Positions 1 through 12,429 of a stretch of DNA of 64,000 nucleotides are shown piece after piece. The notes below the pieces were generated by a model. That model saw nothing but the letters and a program-made list of their open reading frames with translations, had not been told where the DNA came from and made no database searches. Each line of letters begins with the position of its first letter. The first letter of the stretch is position 1. Made by a program: the position numbers and the translations under genes. Source of the stretch: Nymphaea colorata (Eukaryota; Streptophyta; Magnoliopsida; Nymphaeales; Nymphaeaceae); the NCBI RefSeq assembly GCF_008831285.2, contig NC_045145.1:6076802-6140801 (forward strand). Reading direction: 5' to 3'.

Positions 1-2617
1 AGTCCGTCCAGTTGTGGATTATTTGATCTTCTTCATGTTGATGTGTGGGGTCCTAGCAGAGTTGCTAGTCGGTCTAGATTTCTTTATTTCCTTGTCATTG
101 TTGATGATTATTCTTGAGTCACTTGGATTTTTTTTTTTTGAAAGAAAGGTCTGAGGTCATATGTATTTCAAGAACCTTATTCTTGAAATAAAGACCCAGT
201 TTGGTATTCTTGTTAAAAGCGTTCGCACTGATAATGCTCTTGAGTTTAAGGCATCTACCTTAATGAAATTTTACTCTGATAATGGCATTTCTCCTTGGTT
301 TACTTGTCTCCATACCTCCCAACAAAATGGAGTAGCTGAGCGGAAACATCGCCAACTTTTAAATGTGGCACGCTCCCTAATGCTTCATACTAATCTACCT
401 GCATATTTTTGGGGAGATGTCATCCTCACTGCCTGCTACTTGACCAACCGTTTACCCTCATCCTCCATTGACAACAAGGTTCCCATTAAACTTGTGTACC
501 CACAACGATCCTTGTTTCCAGTAGCTCCCAAAGTATTTGGTTGCACATGTTTCGTTCACATACTTGGACCCACACGTGATAAATTGGGTGCCCAAGCCAT
601 TAAGTGTATCTTTATTGGCTACTCCAGAAATCATAAAGGTTACAAATGCTTTGACCCCTTGACTCAAAAGGAGTATATCAGTGCGGATGTGACATTCTTT
701 GAGTCTCAGCCTTATTATAGTTCCTCACCTACCTCTAATGAGATGCCATTGTCATCTTACCCACTACCTATTCCTCCTATTCCTTTGGAGTCATTCCCTT
801 ACGAATCTCCTTATGGGGATTCTCCTGTTGTAGTGTCCAAGTTTCGTGATCCTCCGCTGGTCTACACACGTCGACAGGACCCTTCTCATGATCCTTCCCC
901 AATCACTTCTCAGGAGTTAAGTACATCTGAAGTGAGTATACATAGTCCATCTGATCTCTGTCAGGACTTACCTATTGCTCTTCGTAAAGGCAAGCGACAA
1001 TGTACGCTGGATCCTATATCTCATTTTGTTTCTACTGACGGTGTTGGTAAAAATATGCAGCAGTTTATTCAAGCTCTGGCGGCCCATGCAGTTCCTACTT
1101 GTCACCAACAGGCCTTATTAGATACCCAATGGAGACAAGCTATGCAAGAAGAGATGGATGCATTAGTTCAGCGAGACACTTGGGAACTTGTTGATCCTCC
1201 TCCTGGTTGTGACATTGTTGGCTCCAAGTGGGTATTCACAGTGAAATATAATTCTGATGGTTCTATGAAAAGATACAAAGCTCGGTTGGTTGCTAAGGTC
1301 TACACGCAGACTTACGGGATTGATTTATTCGAGACTTTCTCTCCTGTTGCTCGGTTGGGGACCATTCGTCTTATCATCTCTGTGGCTATACACCATGACT
1401 GGCACATGTATAAGCTTGATGTCAAAAATGCTTTTTTGTATGGTGATCTCGATGAGACTGTCTATATGCAACAACCACCAAGGTTTGAACGACAGGGGGA
1501 GTGTAGAAAAGTGTGTAAACTGAAGAAAGCTATTTATGGACTCAAGCACAGTCCTCGTGCTTGGTTTCACAAGTTCTCTGAGGTAGTCTCAAACTGTGGC
1601 TTTGCAAGATCCCCTCTTGATCATTCTTTGTTTATCAAGAAGAATTCCAGGGGTATAACCGTTCTAGTGGTTTATGTTGATGATATTATCTTGACAGGTG
1701 ACTCCAATCAAGAAATTTCTAATACAAAGTTGTTCCTTCAAAAACACTTTGTGATGAAAGATCTTGGTCAACTATGATATTTCTTGGGAATAGAGGTGGC
1801 TCGCAACAAGAAAGGTGTAGTTCTCTCTCAATGAAAGTATGTTCTGGATTTATTGCAAGACACCAAGATGCTAAGAGCTAAAACGGCCAATCTACCTATG
1901 AATCCACGCATACATCTTTATGATGACCAATCAGAATTAGTCGATTCTCGATCATACAGGTCTCTTATTGGAAAGCTCATCTATGTTACTGTGACCAGAC
2001 CAGACATTAGTTTTGCAGTGGAGAAACTAAGTCAATTTATGGAAAGACCTAGGAAAGTTCATTGGGATGCTGCTTTAATAGTGGTCAAATATCTGAAATC
2101 ATCTCCTAGCAAAGGACTTTTGTTCACAAAAGGCAAGACCCTGGAAGTGGAAGCCTATAGTGATGCTGACTATGCTAGCTCAGTCGAAGACAGGAAATCT
2201 ACCACAGGATTCTGTGTATTTGTGGGAGGCAAACTTATATCCTGGAGAAGCAAAAAGCAAGGTGTGGTGTCAAGATCTAGTGCAGAATCTGAATACAGAG
2301 CTATGGCTCAAACTTCCGTCGAAATGATTTGGGCTAAATCCATGGTATGTGTGTCGATTCCGCTTCCCATGAAGATGTATTGTGACAATCGAGCAGCCAT
2401 ATACATTGCAAATAATCCAGTTTTTCATGAGATAACTAAAAATATTGAAGTGGACTGCCATTACATTCGGGATCTCGTTCAAGGAGGAACCATAACCACC
2501 ATTCATGTATCATCAGAAGATCAAGCTGCAAATGTCTTCACTAAGGCTCTTCCTATTGGTGACTATTCTAGATGTTGTGACAAGCTGAGCATGATTAATA
2601 TGTATGCTCCAGCTTGA
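1..2617 (+). pseudogene. Ty1/copia pol remnant: integrase, reverse transcriptase, RNase H
   Basis: This is the 3' two thirds of a copia polyprotein, which in a live element would copy the RNA to DNA and integrate it. The order integrase-RT-RNase H is the copia order. Visible marks are the integrase DVWGP motif at about 40-54, TDN near 227, QQNGVAERKH near 320, the RT catalytic YVDD at 1673-1684, and the RNase H motif YSDADYASS at about 2156. The reading frame is broken by TGA codons at 115-117, 1775-1777 and 1832-1834, each where the family has arginine (CGA to TGA fits). A further frame change falls in the T-run at about 127-139. The left part (gag, protease, 5' LTR) lies outside the window. 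RNase H looks intact to its TGA at 2615-2617. Element class is certain; lineage within copia was not determined. Confidence 0.93.
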
Positions 2618-2624
2618 GGGGGAG
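2616..2624 (+). other. Polypurine tract of the first copia element
   Basis: The purine run GAGGGGGAG overlaps the pol stop codon and directly precedes the TGTTGA start of the 3' LTR. This is where plus-strand DNA synthesis is primed in LTR retrotransposons. Confidence 0.8.
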
Positions 2625-2817
2625 TGTTGAATTGTAAGAGTTTATGTTTCTAGGTGGTTCTTTTCAATATTTAATAGTTAGGAGGTCTCTTTAAACATTC
2701 CTCTATTTTCTGTTGATGTCTTTGTAAATCTCTCTTCAACCCTAATCTCTTTATTATGGAGATTAGGGTTAGTGAATGAAGTTACGTTTTCTCTCTCTAA
2801 GGCTGCCTGCTATAACA
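2625..2817 (+). repeat. 3' LTR of the first copia element (193 bp)
   Basis: It starts TGTTGA immediately after the polypurine tract and ends TATAACA, giving TG...CA termini with short inverted ends. The 5' LTR is off the window, so neither the exact right end nor the target duplication can be confirmed. The 193-bp length is short but within the range of small copia LTRs. Confidence 0.7.
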
Positions 2818-4180
2818 ATTTTGAACAATTAATTTGAAAGGTTCAATTTGAAAATCACTTTTGATAAATTGATTGATTGATACCAAAAAATTTGATTGGA
2901 TTCTAAGAGAAATTATACCCTATTCTCTTTTAGCGAAAATTGTGAATCTTCTAAGTTCTAAGGAAAGCTTATTTTCAGCAAAATTGTGATTCCAAAATTT
3001 TGAATTGAGAAAAATGTAGAAAAATCCCAAATTTCAAAAAATAAGTGAGAATCCAAATTTTTGGTTGCAATATAACTTGGTCACATTTTGTAACTAGAAA
3101 TTGTTTTACTTATTTTCTAAAGATAATGCACACATGTGTAATTGAATAAGTGAATGCATGCAAGAGTTAGGAAAAGCAAAATACATGCATACGTACATTC
3201 TTCACTCTCACTTGTTTCCCATACTTACACATGCCTTGATTTTTCATTCCATTGTACATATATTCATGGAATGAAGAGCAATTTTGACGTGAAAATGAGT
3301 ATGTAGGACTACCTCTAAGTCATTACTTGATATTGGATCACACATAGAGTGTAGTCCATAAGCTTGAATATTTTTTAAAATTTATAAAACTTTGAAAATG
3401 GAAGCATAATGTCAAAATTGCATAGAAATACCAATTTTGAAATGGAAAAGTCATGGAAACATCCACTTCTATATGTTCAAAAGATAAAAGTAAACCATTT
3501 ACTAGTTTCTACTTTGGAGGTCTCTCTTCAAAGTAGAATGTGCAAATCTTTGAAATTTTTCTTAATCCCAATAGATTAAGTTATGAAATTGGTGGGAGAT
3601 TTATATATATATTTCATATATATCTATTTTCCATGATATAAATATGTATGGAAATTCAAATCAAATTTTACAAGCATCGTTTACTCCAAAATTAGCTTTA
3701 AATCTCAAAACTGTGTGAGTTATTTTTTTTTTCAAATTCGACAAAATTGTTCTTGTCGATTTTGAGAATGTTAATTGCAGCCTTTTGGATGAACTTTTGT
3801 AAGGTCTTAAGATTGAAACCAGACGATTTATAAAATTGCAGAAGTAAGGTCATTCATCCAAGAAGTAAAATGAAAAACAAGATAAATGAAGGGAAAAAGC
3901 CCCTACCTTGTTAGTTGACCCTTGCAAATGAGAAAGAACTTGATATTGCATCTTGAAACCAATAATCTTAAATAAGAATCCAAAAAGAGGACTCAAGCTT
4001 AGCAAAATCAATAATAGGAGAAGATCGTCTAGACTTGAAGCTGAAATTATCTTCCTAAAACCGAAAATCCTAAACATGAGCCCAACAGAATGCTCAAGCT
4101 TAGTAAAATGGTGAAAGGAAGGGAGAGTGGGAGGCTTCTTTCCTAGGGACAGCTGCTTCTCCTTCTTTTTCTTCTTCTTC
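2818..4180. other. AT-rich intergenic stretch, no gene seen
   Basis: No reading frame here resembles a known protein, and no terminal repeats or target duplications were found. Short frames such as that on the minus strand at 3850-4077 are hydrophobic low-complexity translations without support. Confidence 0.6.
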
Positions 4181-4272
4181 TTGATTAGCTGTAATGGAGA
4201 AGAGAGAACAAGAGAGAGAAAGAAAGAGACTCATAAGAAAAATCATCCTCCCCTAGTGTTCCTGGAGGGGGT

Positions 4273-4282
4273 TTTATATAGA
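4273..4282 (-). promoter_or_regulatory. Candidate minus-strand TATA box of an LTR-like region
   Basis: On the minus strand this reads TATATAAAAC. It is followed downstream (lower coordinates) by CCCCCTCC, a CT-rich leader and a long AG/GAA-rich stretch, as in LTR promoters or plant 5' leaders. The sequence alone supports only a promoter-like signal. Confidence 0.35.
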
Positions 4283-4285
4283 GAT

Positions 4286-6200
4286 TTAGCCCTTCCATGA
4301 TTAGGTGTTGAGCATGGGTTGGATGAGTTGGATGAAAAATAACATGCAATGGGTGCATGTCTTTATTCAAGCCATGCAGCCAACAAAATTCAAAATAATT
4401 TTACTCTATTGGCTTTATGCAATATAAGTTACCGTCTCCTTTTTAAAAAAAATTTTAAGCAAAGAGAGAGAGTGGGTTGTGGCCCTTCCTATTAATTTTT
4501 CTCTTAAAATATTAAAAAGAAATTGTCCCCCCTTGGGGAACATTCTTTTGAGTTGGAAAATGGTGGTTGTTCCAGCTAAGTGATGTGGCATGGACCAGCC
4601 AAATAGGATTTGCTTAGGTGGAAAGATCCACCTATTATATATTTTATATGGGTGATGTGGCTGTCACATCGCCTTATCTTAAGGTTTAACCAATATTAAA
4701 AGTTTTCTTGTCTCTTATTGTTAAATTCAAAGATCTTGGATTGATGACAGGGAAAGAGATTAATTATTTTAATCTTCTTTTGAAAAAAGAATGGTTGAGC
4801 TCAATTAACTCACATGCATGGGCTAGGTGTGCCTTGGCTAGGTCAAGTTCATTGTAACTTTGACCAAGTCAAATCAAATTTAATTTAATTCTAGGACCTA
4901 GGTTTTGTACCTATCTTTAGTTTGAAATTTAATTTTTGAATGGGTAACCTTGGACTTTGTTGACCTCGAACACTTTCACTTTGAGTGTGTTCCGTGTTGA
5001 CTTGAGCTCAATGGATTTTGACCTAGTGCTTTAGTTTTAAATCATACTGAATTGTAGATTTTACTTTCTATAAGTTCAACAGTCAAATTTAACTTACAAA
5101 ATTTTTTAAATCCATTGTGTTAAATTATATTTGCATTCAAAATTTTGATTGAAAATGGGGTTGACTTAGTCAAAACCCTAATTTGAATCTAGATTGTTTA
5201 ATTGCATACTTGACTCGTACAATCTACAAGTTTAATTATATAATTGGATCGTATAAAACCATAAATTAGGGTTTCATTGATTGGATTGAGAAGGCCAATT
5301 TTGGCTAAAAGTGACTAGACAGTTGACTTTGGTCAGTGTCCCATGTCTGCCTTGACCTCGACTGATTTGACAATTTTGAGAGTGTTTGATACTTAAACAC
5401 TCAGTCATGGTTTAACTAAGTTTGATTTTTAATGAGCTTCAATTGATCTTGGTCAAGTTATTGGATTCAGTAAAGGGCTAATTATGTCCCATGACTGGGT
5501 CAATCAACAAATCACATCTTACACATTTTGACTCGGCTCATGCGTGACTGAGCCCAGTAGAAGGGGTGCCCATTTGGGTGAGTCTAGGTCAAAGACACTT
5601 GCCATTAAGTGGGTTTGAGATAATGCCATCGTGGCATGCAGAAAAGGGTCAATGAATGTTGGCCTCTTTAAAATTTGTCTTCTCCTTTAATTAAGGAAAT
5701 TTTATTCTTTAATAAAGGAGATCTTCTTTTTCCCTTTTCGCATTTTCCTTTCCCTTTTTAGATTGTTTTAATATGCTAAGTCAAAAGGAACATTTTAAAT
5801 TTCTTTTAATGAAAAGGGGTGTGCTCCACCTTCAGTGGGCCCTTGCCCATGCAAACCAACTAGGGCCCACAACATGGGGCCCCACCTGGTGCTCAAGATC
5901 TTAACAAAGTCTAGTTTTAATTTGAAGTCTGAATTTGGATTCTAAATTACAATTTTAATTGGAATTGGGTTAAAAACCCTTATTTGAATCCAATATTGCA
6001 TACTTGATTTGGATGTGGACTTGTAATCCTGCATTGGGATTTTTGCCACAAATTAAATTAATGAATTGAGCATAGATTGGGTCTGGGGTTCAAAATTCAC
6101 ATTAAAATTGAAGTCTATCACAATTATTTTGGTAAAATTCTTTTCAAATTTTGGTCTTGTCTTTAGTGACTGAATGGAAAATTTGGGGTGTTAATAGTGT
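4286..6200 (-). repeat. Possible decayed LTR or promoter-like block dense in TTGAC/GTCAA
   Basis: No protein is encoded. The block has an unusual density of TTGAC and GTCAA pentamers, especially at about 4840-5640, upstream of the minus-strand TATA at 4273-4282. Near 6195-6210 the minus strand reads TTAACACCCCAAATTTTCC, like the TGTAACACCCC start of many gypsy LTRs. No partner LTR or target duplication was found, so the call is tentative. Confidence 0.3.
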
Positions 6201-7224
6201 GAATTACATAGGTTAGGTCACATAGGTTCGCCAAAGTTGACAAACCTTAGATGACTAAGCATAGCCAACAAAAGTTGGCCAATGAACTCTAGGTTTTAGA
6301 TTTATCTTAATATGGTGAGAGTTGAGTGATCTTTTCATTTTGATTTTCTTAGTTAGGCAACTGGTATTAGTTATGTTCGGATTCATTTGTAGCTGGAATA
6401 TAATACAGGCTTGTGTAGGCTATCATAGGTACCTAGGTTTGGAACTACAACACATTAGATGTATTAGGATCAGTTTGCAGGTTTAGCTTTACTGCATTCT
6501 CACGCATTCAACCCTCCCTCTACCAGACCCCTTATAAATCATATAGCCACATCCTTTGTTGCTTAATGGACCCTCCTTCTACCCATTCCATTAGCTCATC
6601 AGTATTCATCATCATCTGATCGCTTTAACCCCTTGGTCACCCTCCCTCCGTCCCTCTCTTTTGCATCTCTCTTGATCTCTCTCCCACTCTTGATCATTCA
6701 ATCAATCAATTTCCCTAATGACAATGTAAGCTTATGTCTTCTTGCTCGTGAAGGTCAAAGTGATCAATCAATCTTGCTCACCTCTCTTGATCATGAAGGT
6801 TAGACTGATTGGTTATAAGGAAATGGAGAAAGACAAACAAGTGATGAATCGATTAGATAGTCTATCATCTTTGTCACTAGGTGTCATTTTCTTGGAATTT
6901 TATTCTTGTGAATTTGTGGATAGGTCATCATTATGATGCCTTATTTTTCTCTTCATTGTTTTGCTATGATAGTAATAGAGAATGAAGACAAGCATGTTAG
7001 AATTGTTTTCATTGTGTGGAAGGGCAAATGACACATTTGCAAATCTCCTCATTTGGTCTACTATTTGAAAATCAGCTATTAGCTGCTCCAGATGAAATAT
7101 TCATACATTGGAATTCATACAAGAATATATGTTTGAAGCTCATGTGTGACAACATTCATTTGGTAGATGCTTAGACATTTCATATGATGTGAAATAGCTA
7201 CACTTGATGTGCATTTTGAGAGAC
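6201..7224 (+). other. Non-coding stretch with a plus-strand TATA-like site
   Basis: A TATAAAT at 6533-6539 is followed by a CT-rich leader-like stretch to about 6720 (many CCCTCC and CTCTC runs). A 64-codon frame at 6742-6936 has no recognisable similarity. This could be a promoter and first exon of something lost, or retrotransposon leader; neither is proven. Confidence 0.3.
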
Positions 7225-8955
7225 ATCTCTTTACTCCAAAAGTCTCCAATTGAATCTCTATGCATGTAATTAGAAGTTACTCGCATTGAATGAACTACAA
7301 GTGTTTAATGAATGACTAATATCTTGTTTTAACGTACAGATCTGATTATAATTGTTCAATTGTAGTACTATACATTACTAGTTCATCTCATTTAATGAAA
7401 CTACAATTGTTCAAATGAAGGACTGAGATCTTGTTCATGTGGTTACTTACATATGTTTATTATCATTCGATTGTATTCTATACTAGTAATGTGAATCCAA
7501 TCTCATTGAATGAACTACAATTGTGCAAATGAAATACTTACATCTTGTTTGTATCACGACGTACATGAAATTTAAATTACTCAATTAAATTTCTATACAT
7601 GCAATTACTATCTAATCTGATTGAACAAATGCCAATTGTACAAATGAAGGACTTAGTTTCTTGTTCATGTCATACAATCATTTAAAATCTCTATAAGTAT
7701 ACTTAAAAATTAATCTCATTGAACAAACTACAACTGTGCAAATGAAAGACTTAGATCTTGTTCATGTCATTACACATGTAATTACAATCATTCAATTATA
7801 TTCTATAGTTGTAATATGAAGACAATATCGTTGAATGAAGTACAATTGTGCTAATTGTGCAAATGAAGAACTTAGATCTCATTTAGGTCATTATACACAT
7901 GCTTCAAATTATTCAATATAGTTATATATGTGTAAGTACAGCTTGATCTCATTAAATTAACTTTAGTTTACAAACAAAGGACTTATATCTCATTCATAAA
8001 ATTATATTAAATGTCACTAGTAGTTCAATTGAATCTCTATATATGTATTTATAAGTTAGTCACATTGAATAAAGTGCAATTGTGCAAATGAAGTGCTTAG
8101 ATCTTGTTTGTGACATTGCATACATGTGGTTATAATAATTCAATTGTAGTTTTATACATGTACTTACAATTTAATCACATAGTACAATGTACAAGGCAAT
8201 TGAAGGGCTTGGATCTCGTTCATGTTATTATATACATATGATTTGAATCATTTAAGCAAATTTCTATACATGTAATTACAATTTGATCTCATTGAACGAA
8301 CCACAATTGTGCTAATGAAGGACTTAGATCACATTCATGTCATTATATTCATATGATTATAAGCATTCAATTATAGTTTTATTAATGTAATTACAAGTTT
8401 ATCTCATTGAACCAAGTATAACTGTGCAAATGAATGACTTACATCTCCTTTGTGTCAATACATACATCATATGAGCATTCATTTGTGGTTTTACAAATTA
8501 ATTTTATTGAATGAATTACAATTGCACAAAGGAAGAACTTGGATCTTGTTCATGTCATTACATACACGTGATTATAGTAATTCAATTGTAATTCTATACA
8601 TGTAATTACAAGTTGAACTTATTAAAAAAACTATAATTATCCAAATGAAGAACTTAGATCTTGTTCTTGTCATTTAAAGACATGTGATTATAATTATTCA
8701 GTTGCAACTCTATACATGTAATTACAAGTTAGTCTCATTAAATAAATAAAAGTGATGCAAAATGAAGGACCCAGATCTCGTTCATGATACTACATACATG
8801 TTACCATAATCATTCAAATGTAGGTCTATACTTATAATATACAGTCAATCTCATCGAATAAAGACTTGATTGGCAAATGATGGATTTAAATATTGTTCAC
8901 ATCATTGCATAAATTTGATTTAAATCATCCAATTGAATCTCCATAATTGCAAGTT
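7225..8955. repeat. Diverged tandem repeat array, unit about 112 bp, about 15 copies
   Basis: The phrase resembling GGACTTAGATCTTGTTCATG recurs with its ATCT core at 7321, 7428, 7542, ~7657, 7755, 7876, 7987, 8101, 8213, 8328, 8443, 8543, 8658, 8775 and ~8888. Spacing is 98-121 bp, mean about 112. Each unit also holds CTCATTGAATGAACTACAATTG before the anchor (abridged across units), and CAATTGTAGTTCTATACATG-like sequence after it. Thus ACTACAATTG and CAATTGTAGT form inverted arms within a unit. Units differ by substitutions and small indels, so the array is old. It abuts the 3' end of the gypsy A pol remnant. Confidence 0.85.
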
Positions 8956-9945
8956 GACCCCACGAGTCTCATGTTAAATGGGGGTGAACCAAAGAAACAT
9001 TTAAGTCTAGAAACCTGAAAGACCTGATGGACTTGTGCATTGTCAATTAAACACAACTATAGGCTGTCTTTTATATGACTTCGAGAACTTCGAAAGGACC
9101 ATGATAGTGAGGGATAAGCTTCAAATAGACTTGGTCAAGTAAGGTTCTTTGGCCTTCCATGAGTCTCTTGAACTACCAGTCACCCACATTGAATGATCTT
9201 TCTTTTCTATTTTTGTCATGTTGCTGCTTCATTTTATTTTGTGCCATTTCAATATTTTTCTTCACAATTCTTAGGAATCTCTTTCTTTCAATTGTTTGTC
9301 CACATTTAAATCTTGACTAGTACCTTACACTACAGCAAGGTGGAGGTGGGTTACCATATACTGCCTAAAATGGGTCATACCAATGGCAGAATGGTTACTT
9401 AAATTATAAGATCACTTCCTCCAGGATAAATAGTTGGACCAACTTTTTGGTTCATGACTTGTGAAGCACCGCAAGATGGCCTCAAGTGTCTTGTTGACCA
9501 CCTTAGTTTGGCCATTGGTTTGGGAATAATATGTTGTATCAGAACATAGTTTTGTCCCCACCAATTTAAGCTTAAAGTATTCTTTCCAAAAATTACTTAG
9601 AAAGTGAGTTCCTCGATCACTGATTATAGTTCTAGGGACCCCATGAAGCTTTCCTATGTGGTCATGAAAGGCTTCTAGTATTGAGAGAATCCAGAAGGTC
9701 CGTGAAAAAGCAATGGAATGTTTATATTTTGTTAGACGATCTACCACCATAAAAATCATCTTAATGCCTTTGGAGTTGGGTAAGACCTCAATGAAATCCG
9801 TTGATATGTCCTCCCAGACCTTGTTGGGTATGGATAAAGGGCTTAGATGACCTGAAGGACGGATGCTATCATATTTATTTTTTTGATACGAAGCACACTC
9901 TCTCACATAGGTTCTGACCCTCAAAGTTTTGACCATTGATTTCAT
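8955..9945 (-). pseudogene. Gypsy A integrase remnant
   Basis: The frame at 9412-9945 carries a zinc-finger cysteine pair remnant, WEDISTDFIEVLP with the first catalytic Asp, VVDRLTKY, and TIISDRGTHF with the second Asp. The third catalytic residue, Glu in the family motif QTEVVN, is Lys here (QTKVVNKTLE), so the enzyme would be dead even if the frame were intact. The lower part, 8955-9411, reads as broken integrase C-terminus in several frames. Confidence 0.85.
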
Positions 9946-10089
9946 GCGCTTCTAATAAAAAGATTTCTTGACTCATATATAGGGTCTTATAAACACCTTC
10001 ATGCCTAGATAATGGAGTGCCATGGAAATGATGGAAAGGATCTATGATAAGTCTAGATTGGTAGATAGTCATGCTCTCTTCTCATAATA

Positions 10090-11420
10090 GACAACCTCAT
10101 TCCTAAGTGTATACTTAGGGACATCTCAAGGGGTCTGCAATGAGCTTGGTCCTAATACGGGATATTTCTTCATCTAAGGCTTGGTCTTCCTCTATTTTTA
10201 TCCATAAGTTAGAAGAAATTTGAGATAACCTCTTCTTGGTCTCCGTCTCGCCTTGAGAGGACATCTATAGCACTATTCTCTATGACTTTTTTGTAGTGGA
10301 TTTCGAAGTCATTGGCCATAATCATGGTTAACCACTTTTACTACATGGGGTGGTGATCTTATGCCTTGTAAGGTACTTTAGACTCTGGTGATCAGTCATG
10401 ACAACAAGATGTCTGCCTAAGATGTAAGTACACCATTTTTTCAATGCAGTGACTATGGTTAGCATCTCCTTATTATAGGTAGACAACAACTTGATTCTAG
10501 AAGTGGGGCCCTTGCTGATGAATGCTATGGTGGTCCTTCTGGCTTAAAACTACTCCAATGCCTCTATCATTGGCATAAGTTTCAATGATGAATTTCTTCA
10601 AAAAGATAACACTAGTGCACTCATCATAGCTTTCATGCATTGATTGAAAGTAGAAATAGCATTGTCAATCCATAAAAATAGTTCATGTTCAAAAGCCGAG
10701 TGATAGGGGCTGCAATGAGTCCATAGTGGTGAATGAACCTTCAATAGTACTTAGTGAGGCCTAGAAATTCATGCAAAGAATGGATGTTCTTTGGGATTTG
10801 GCCATTGCTCCATGGCTTGGAGCTTTTCTGGGTCAGCCTTGACTTTATTGCAAGTCATAATGTGACCTAGATAGACCACCTCCTCTTGACTAAAAATACA
10901 TTTTGATGCTTTTGCAAAAGGTGGTGTTTTTGGAGCCTTTTCAAAACAATTCTAACATGGTCTAAGGAATTAGAGTAAATTAGGATATCATCAAAGAAAA
11001 CAAGAACAAACCTCCTGAGATACAATCGAAAAATATCATTCAGGACTCTTTGAAATGTAGCAGGTGCATTAATCAACTTAAATGGAATGACGAGAAAATC
11101 GTAGTGTCCATCATGAGTTTGAAATGCTATTTTCTCAATGTCCTACCAAGCCATTTGGATCTGGTGGTAACCAGACCTTAGATCTAAATTTGTAAAAAAT
11201 TGAGCTTTGTGCATCTAACAACTCATCGAAGATTGGGATGGGATGCTTATCCTTGATGATAGAGTCATTCAAAGTTCAAAATTCATGCAGAAATGCAAAG
11301 ATCTATCCTTCCTCTTAGCCAATAATATTGAAAGAAAAAAGGTGTTGGAGCTTGGCAAATGATGCCACTTTCCATCATCTCCTTCACCAATCTCTCAATC
11401 TTGTTCTTTTTGATGTGGGC
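10090..11420 (-). pseudogene. Gypsy A reverse transcriptase / RNase H remnant
   Basis: The open piece at 10867-11076 contains [14 protein letters not shown] and the catalytic [10 protein letters not shown] of gypsy RT. Above it, to about 11420, broken frames match the RT fingers. Below it the minus strand gives the RNase H stretch HLVVMTDHQSLKYLT (around 10370-10410, with a frame change) and the AIDVLSRR end of RNase H near 10260. Multiple frameshifts and stops make it non-functional. Confidence 0.82.
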
Positions 11421-11559
11421 ATATCTGTATAATCTAACATTAACAGATTTTGCCCCATCCTTGAGAATGGTATAGTGTTCTTGGTATCATGGAGGTAGTA
11501 GACCCTTAGGTTCTTCAAAAACAGGCTAGAATTTATATAGGACTCTTTGCATATCTAAA

Positions 11560-12260
11560 GAACCTTGTATTATCGCTCATAATAAAAGGATTTTGCATGT
11601 GAAAGTGCAAAAAATAGGCACCTTTTCCCTTTTTTTGAAAATCTTAAAGTATTGTTAGGAAGAAATGTGACTTGGTCAGTTTTGAGCCTTCAAAATGGTG
11701 ATTTTCCTTTCAATTGAGAATATCATAGTCATTTTGTTAAAATCTCACGTCACTTGCCCTAAGGCTTGAAGCCAGTGCATTCCCAAAACTATATCAACAC
11801 CTTTGATTGGCAAAACATATAGGTCTACTTCAAAATTAGCTTTTGAAGCTGGAGCTTGACTTCACGAGACATGAGGTGGTAATGGAGCTTTATCCCATTG
11901 TTGATGATGATCTCAAAAGATGAGTATTCCTTCAAAAGATGTCCTAGAGTCTGTGCAATGTCTTCATTGATAAAATTGTGTGTGGACTCTATGTCAACGT
12001 GAAACTCATCTCCTTGTCTCTTGCCTTAACTTTCATGGAATTTGGGGTGTTAGCCCTTGCAACAGTATGATAAGAGACTTCCATAATCCCTTCCTTCTTG
12101 GGTCCTTGGATAGTTACCTGCTCTTCATTGGAGGTTGGTTCCTTAGAGGATGTATCATCTTCATTGTCTGATATCTCTTTCATGTCTCTTACAAAAAATG
12201 TCCTCGTGGCCTTATATTTGTAACCTTTAAACCATTGTTTATCACAATTATACCAAAGGC
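11560..12260 (-). pseudogene. Gypsy A protease and zinc-knuckle remnant
   Basis: The minus strand around 11960-12000 reads DIESTHNFINEDIA, matching the retropepsin active-site segment DSGSTHNFI of gypsy elements, but the catalytic triplet D-S-G is D-I-E. The frame at 11989-12183 encodes the acidic linker and NTPNSMKVKA preceding the protease. Near 12200-12255 a CCHC knuckle is recognisable as YNCDKQWFKGYKYK, with the His and last Cys changed to Tyr. Confidence 0.75.
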
Positions 12261-12429
12261 AATTTATTTACATCTCTTGCTTATGTTGGTGGGTGATGTA
12301 TTATACTTTAGGCACATTAGGTTTAGATGGTTCATTCTTGTAGGATTTGCGGTTGTAGCTGTACTAGGAAGGGATGGTGGGAGGGTTTTTGGACTGGCCA
12401 GGTTTGTCATGTCCTCTTGTTGTGAAGGC

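Noticed and set aside
2870-2890. Possible primer binding site for a minus-strand element (GATACCA)
   Set aside because: Only the first seven or eight bases match the tRNA-Met complement, and the following bases diverge.
7225-8955. CRISPR-like spaced repeats
   Set aside because: The whole unit repeats, including what would be spacers, and repeats are diverged; this is a eukaryotic tandem array.
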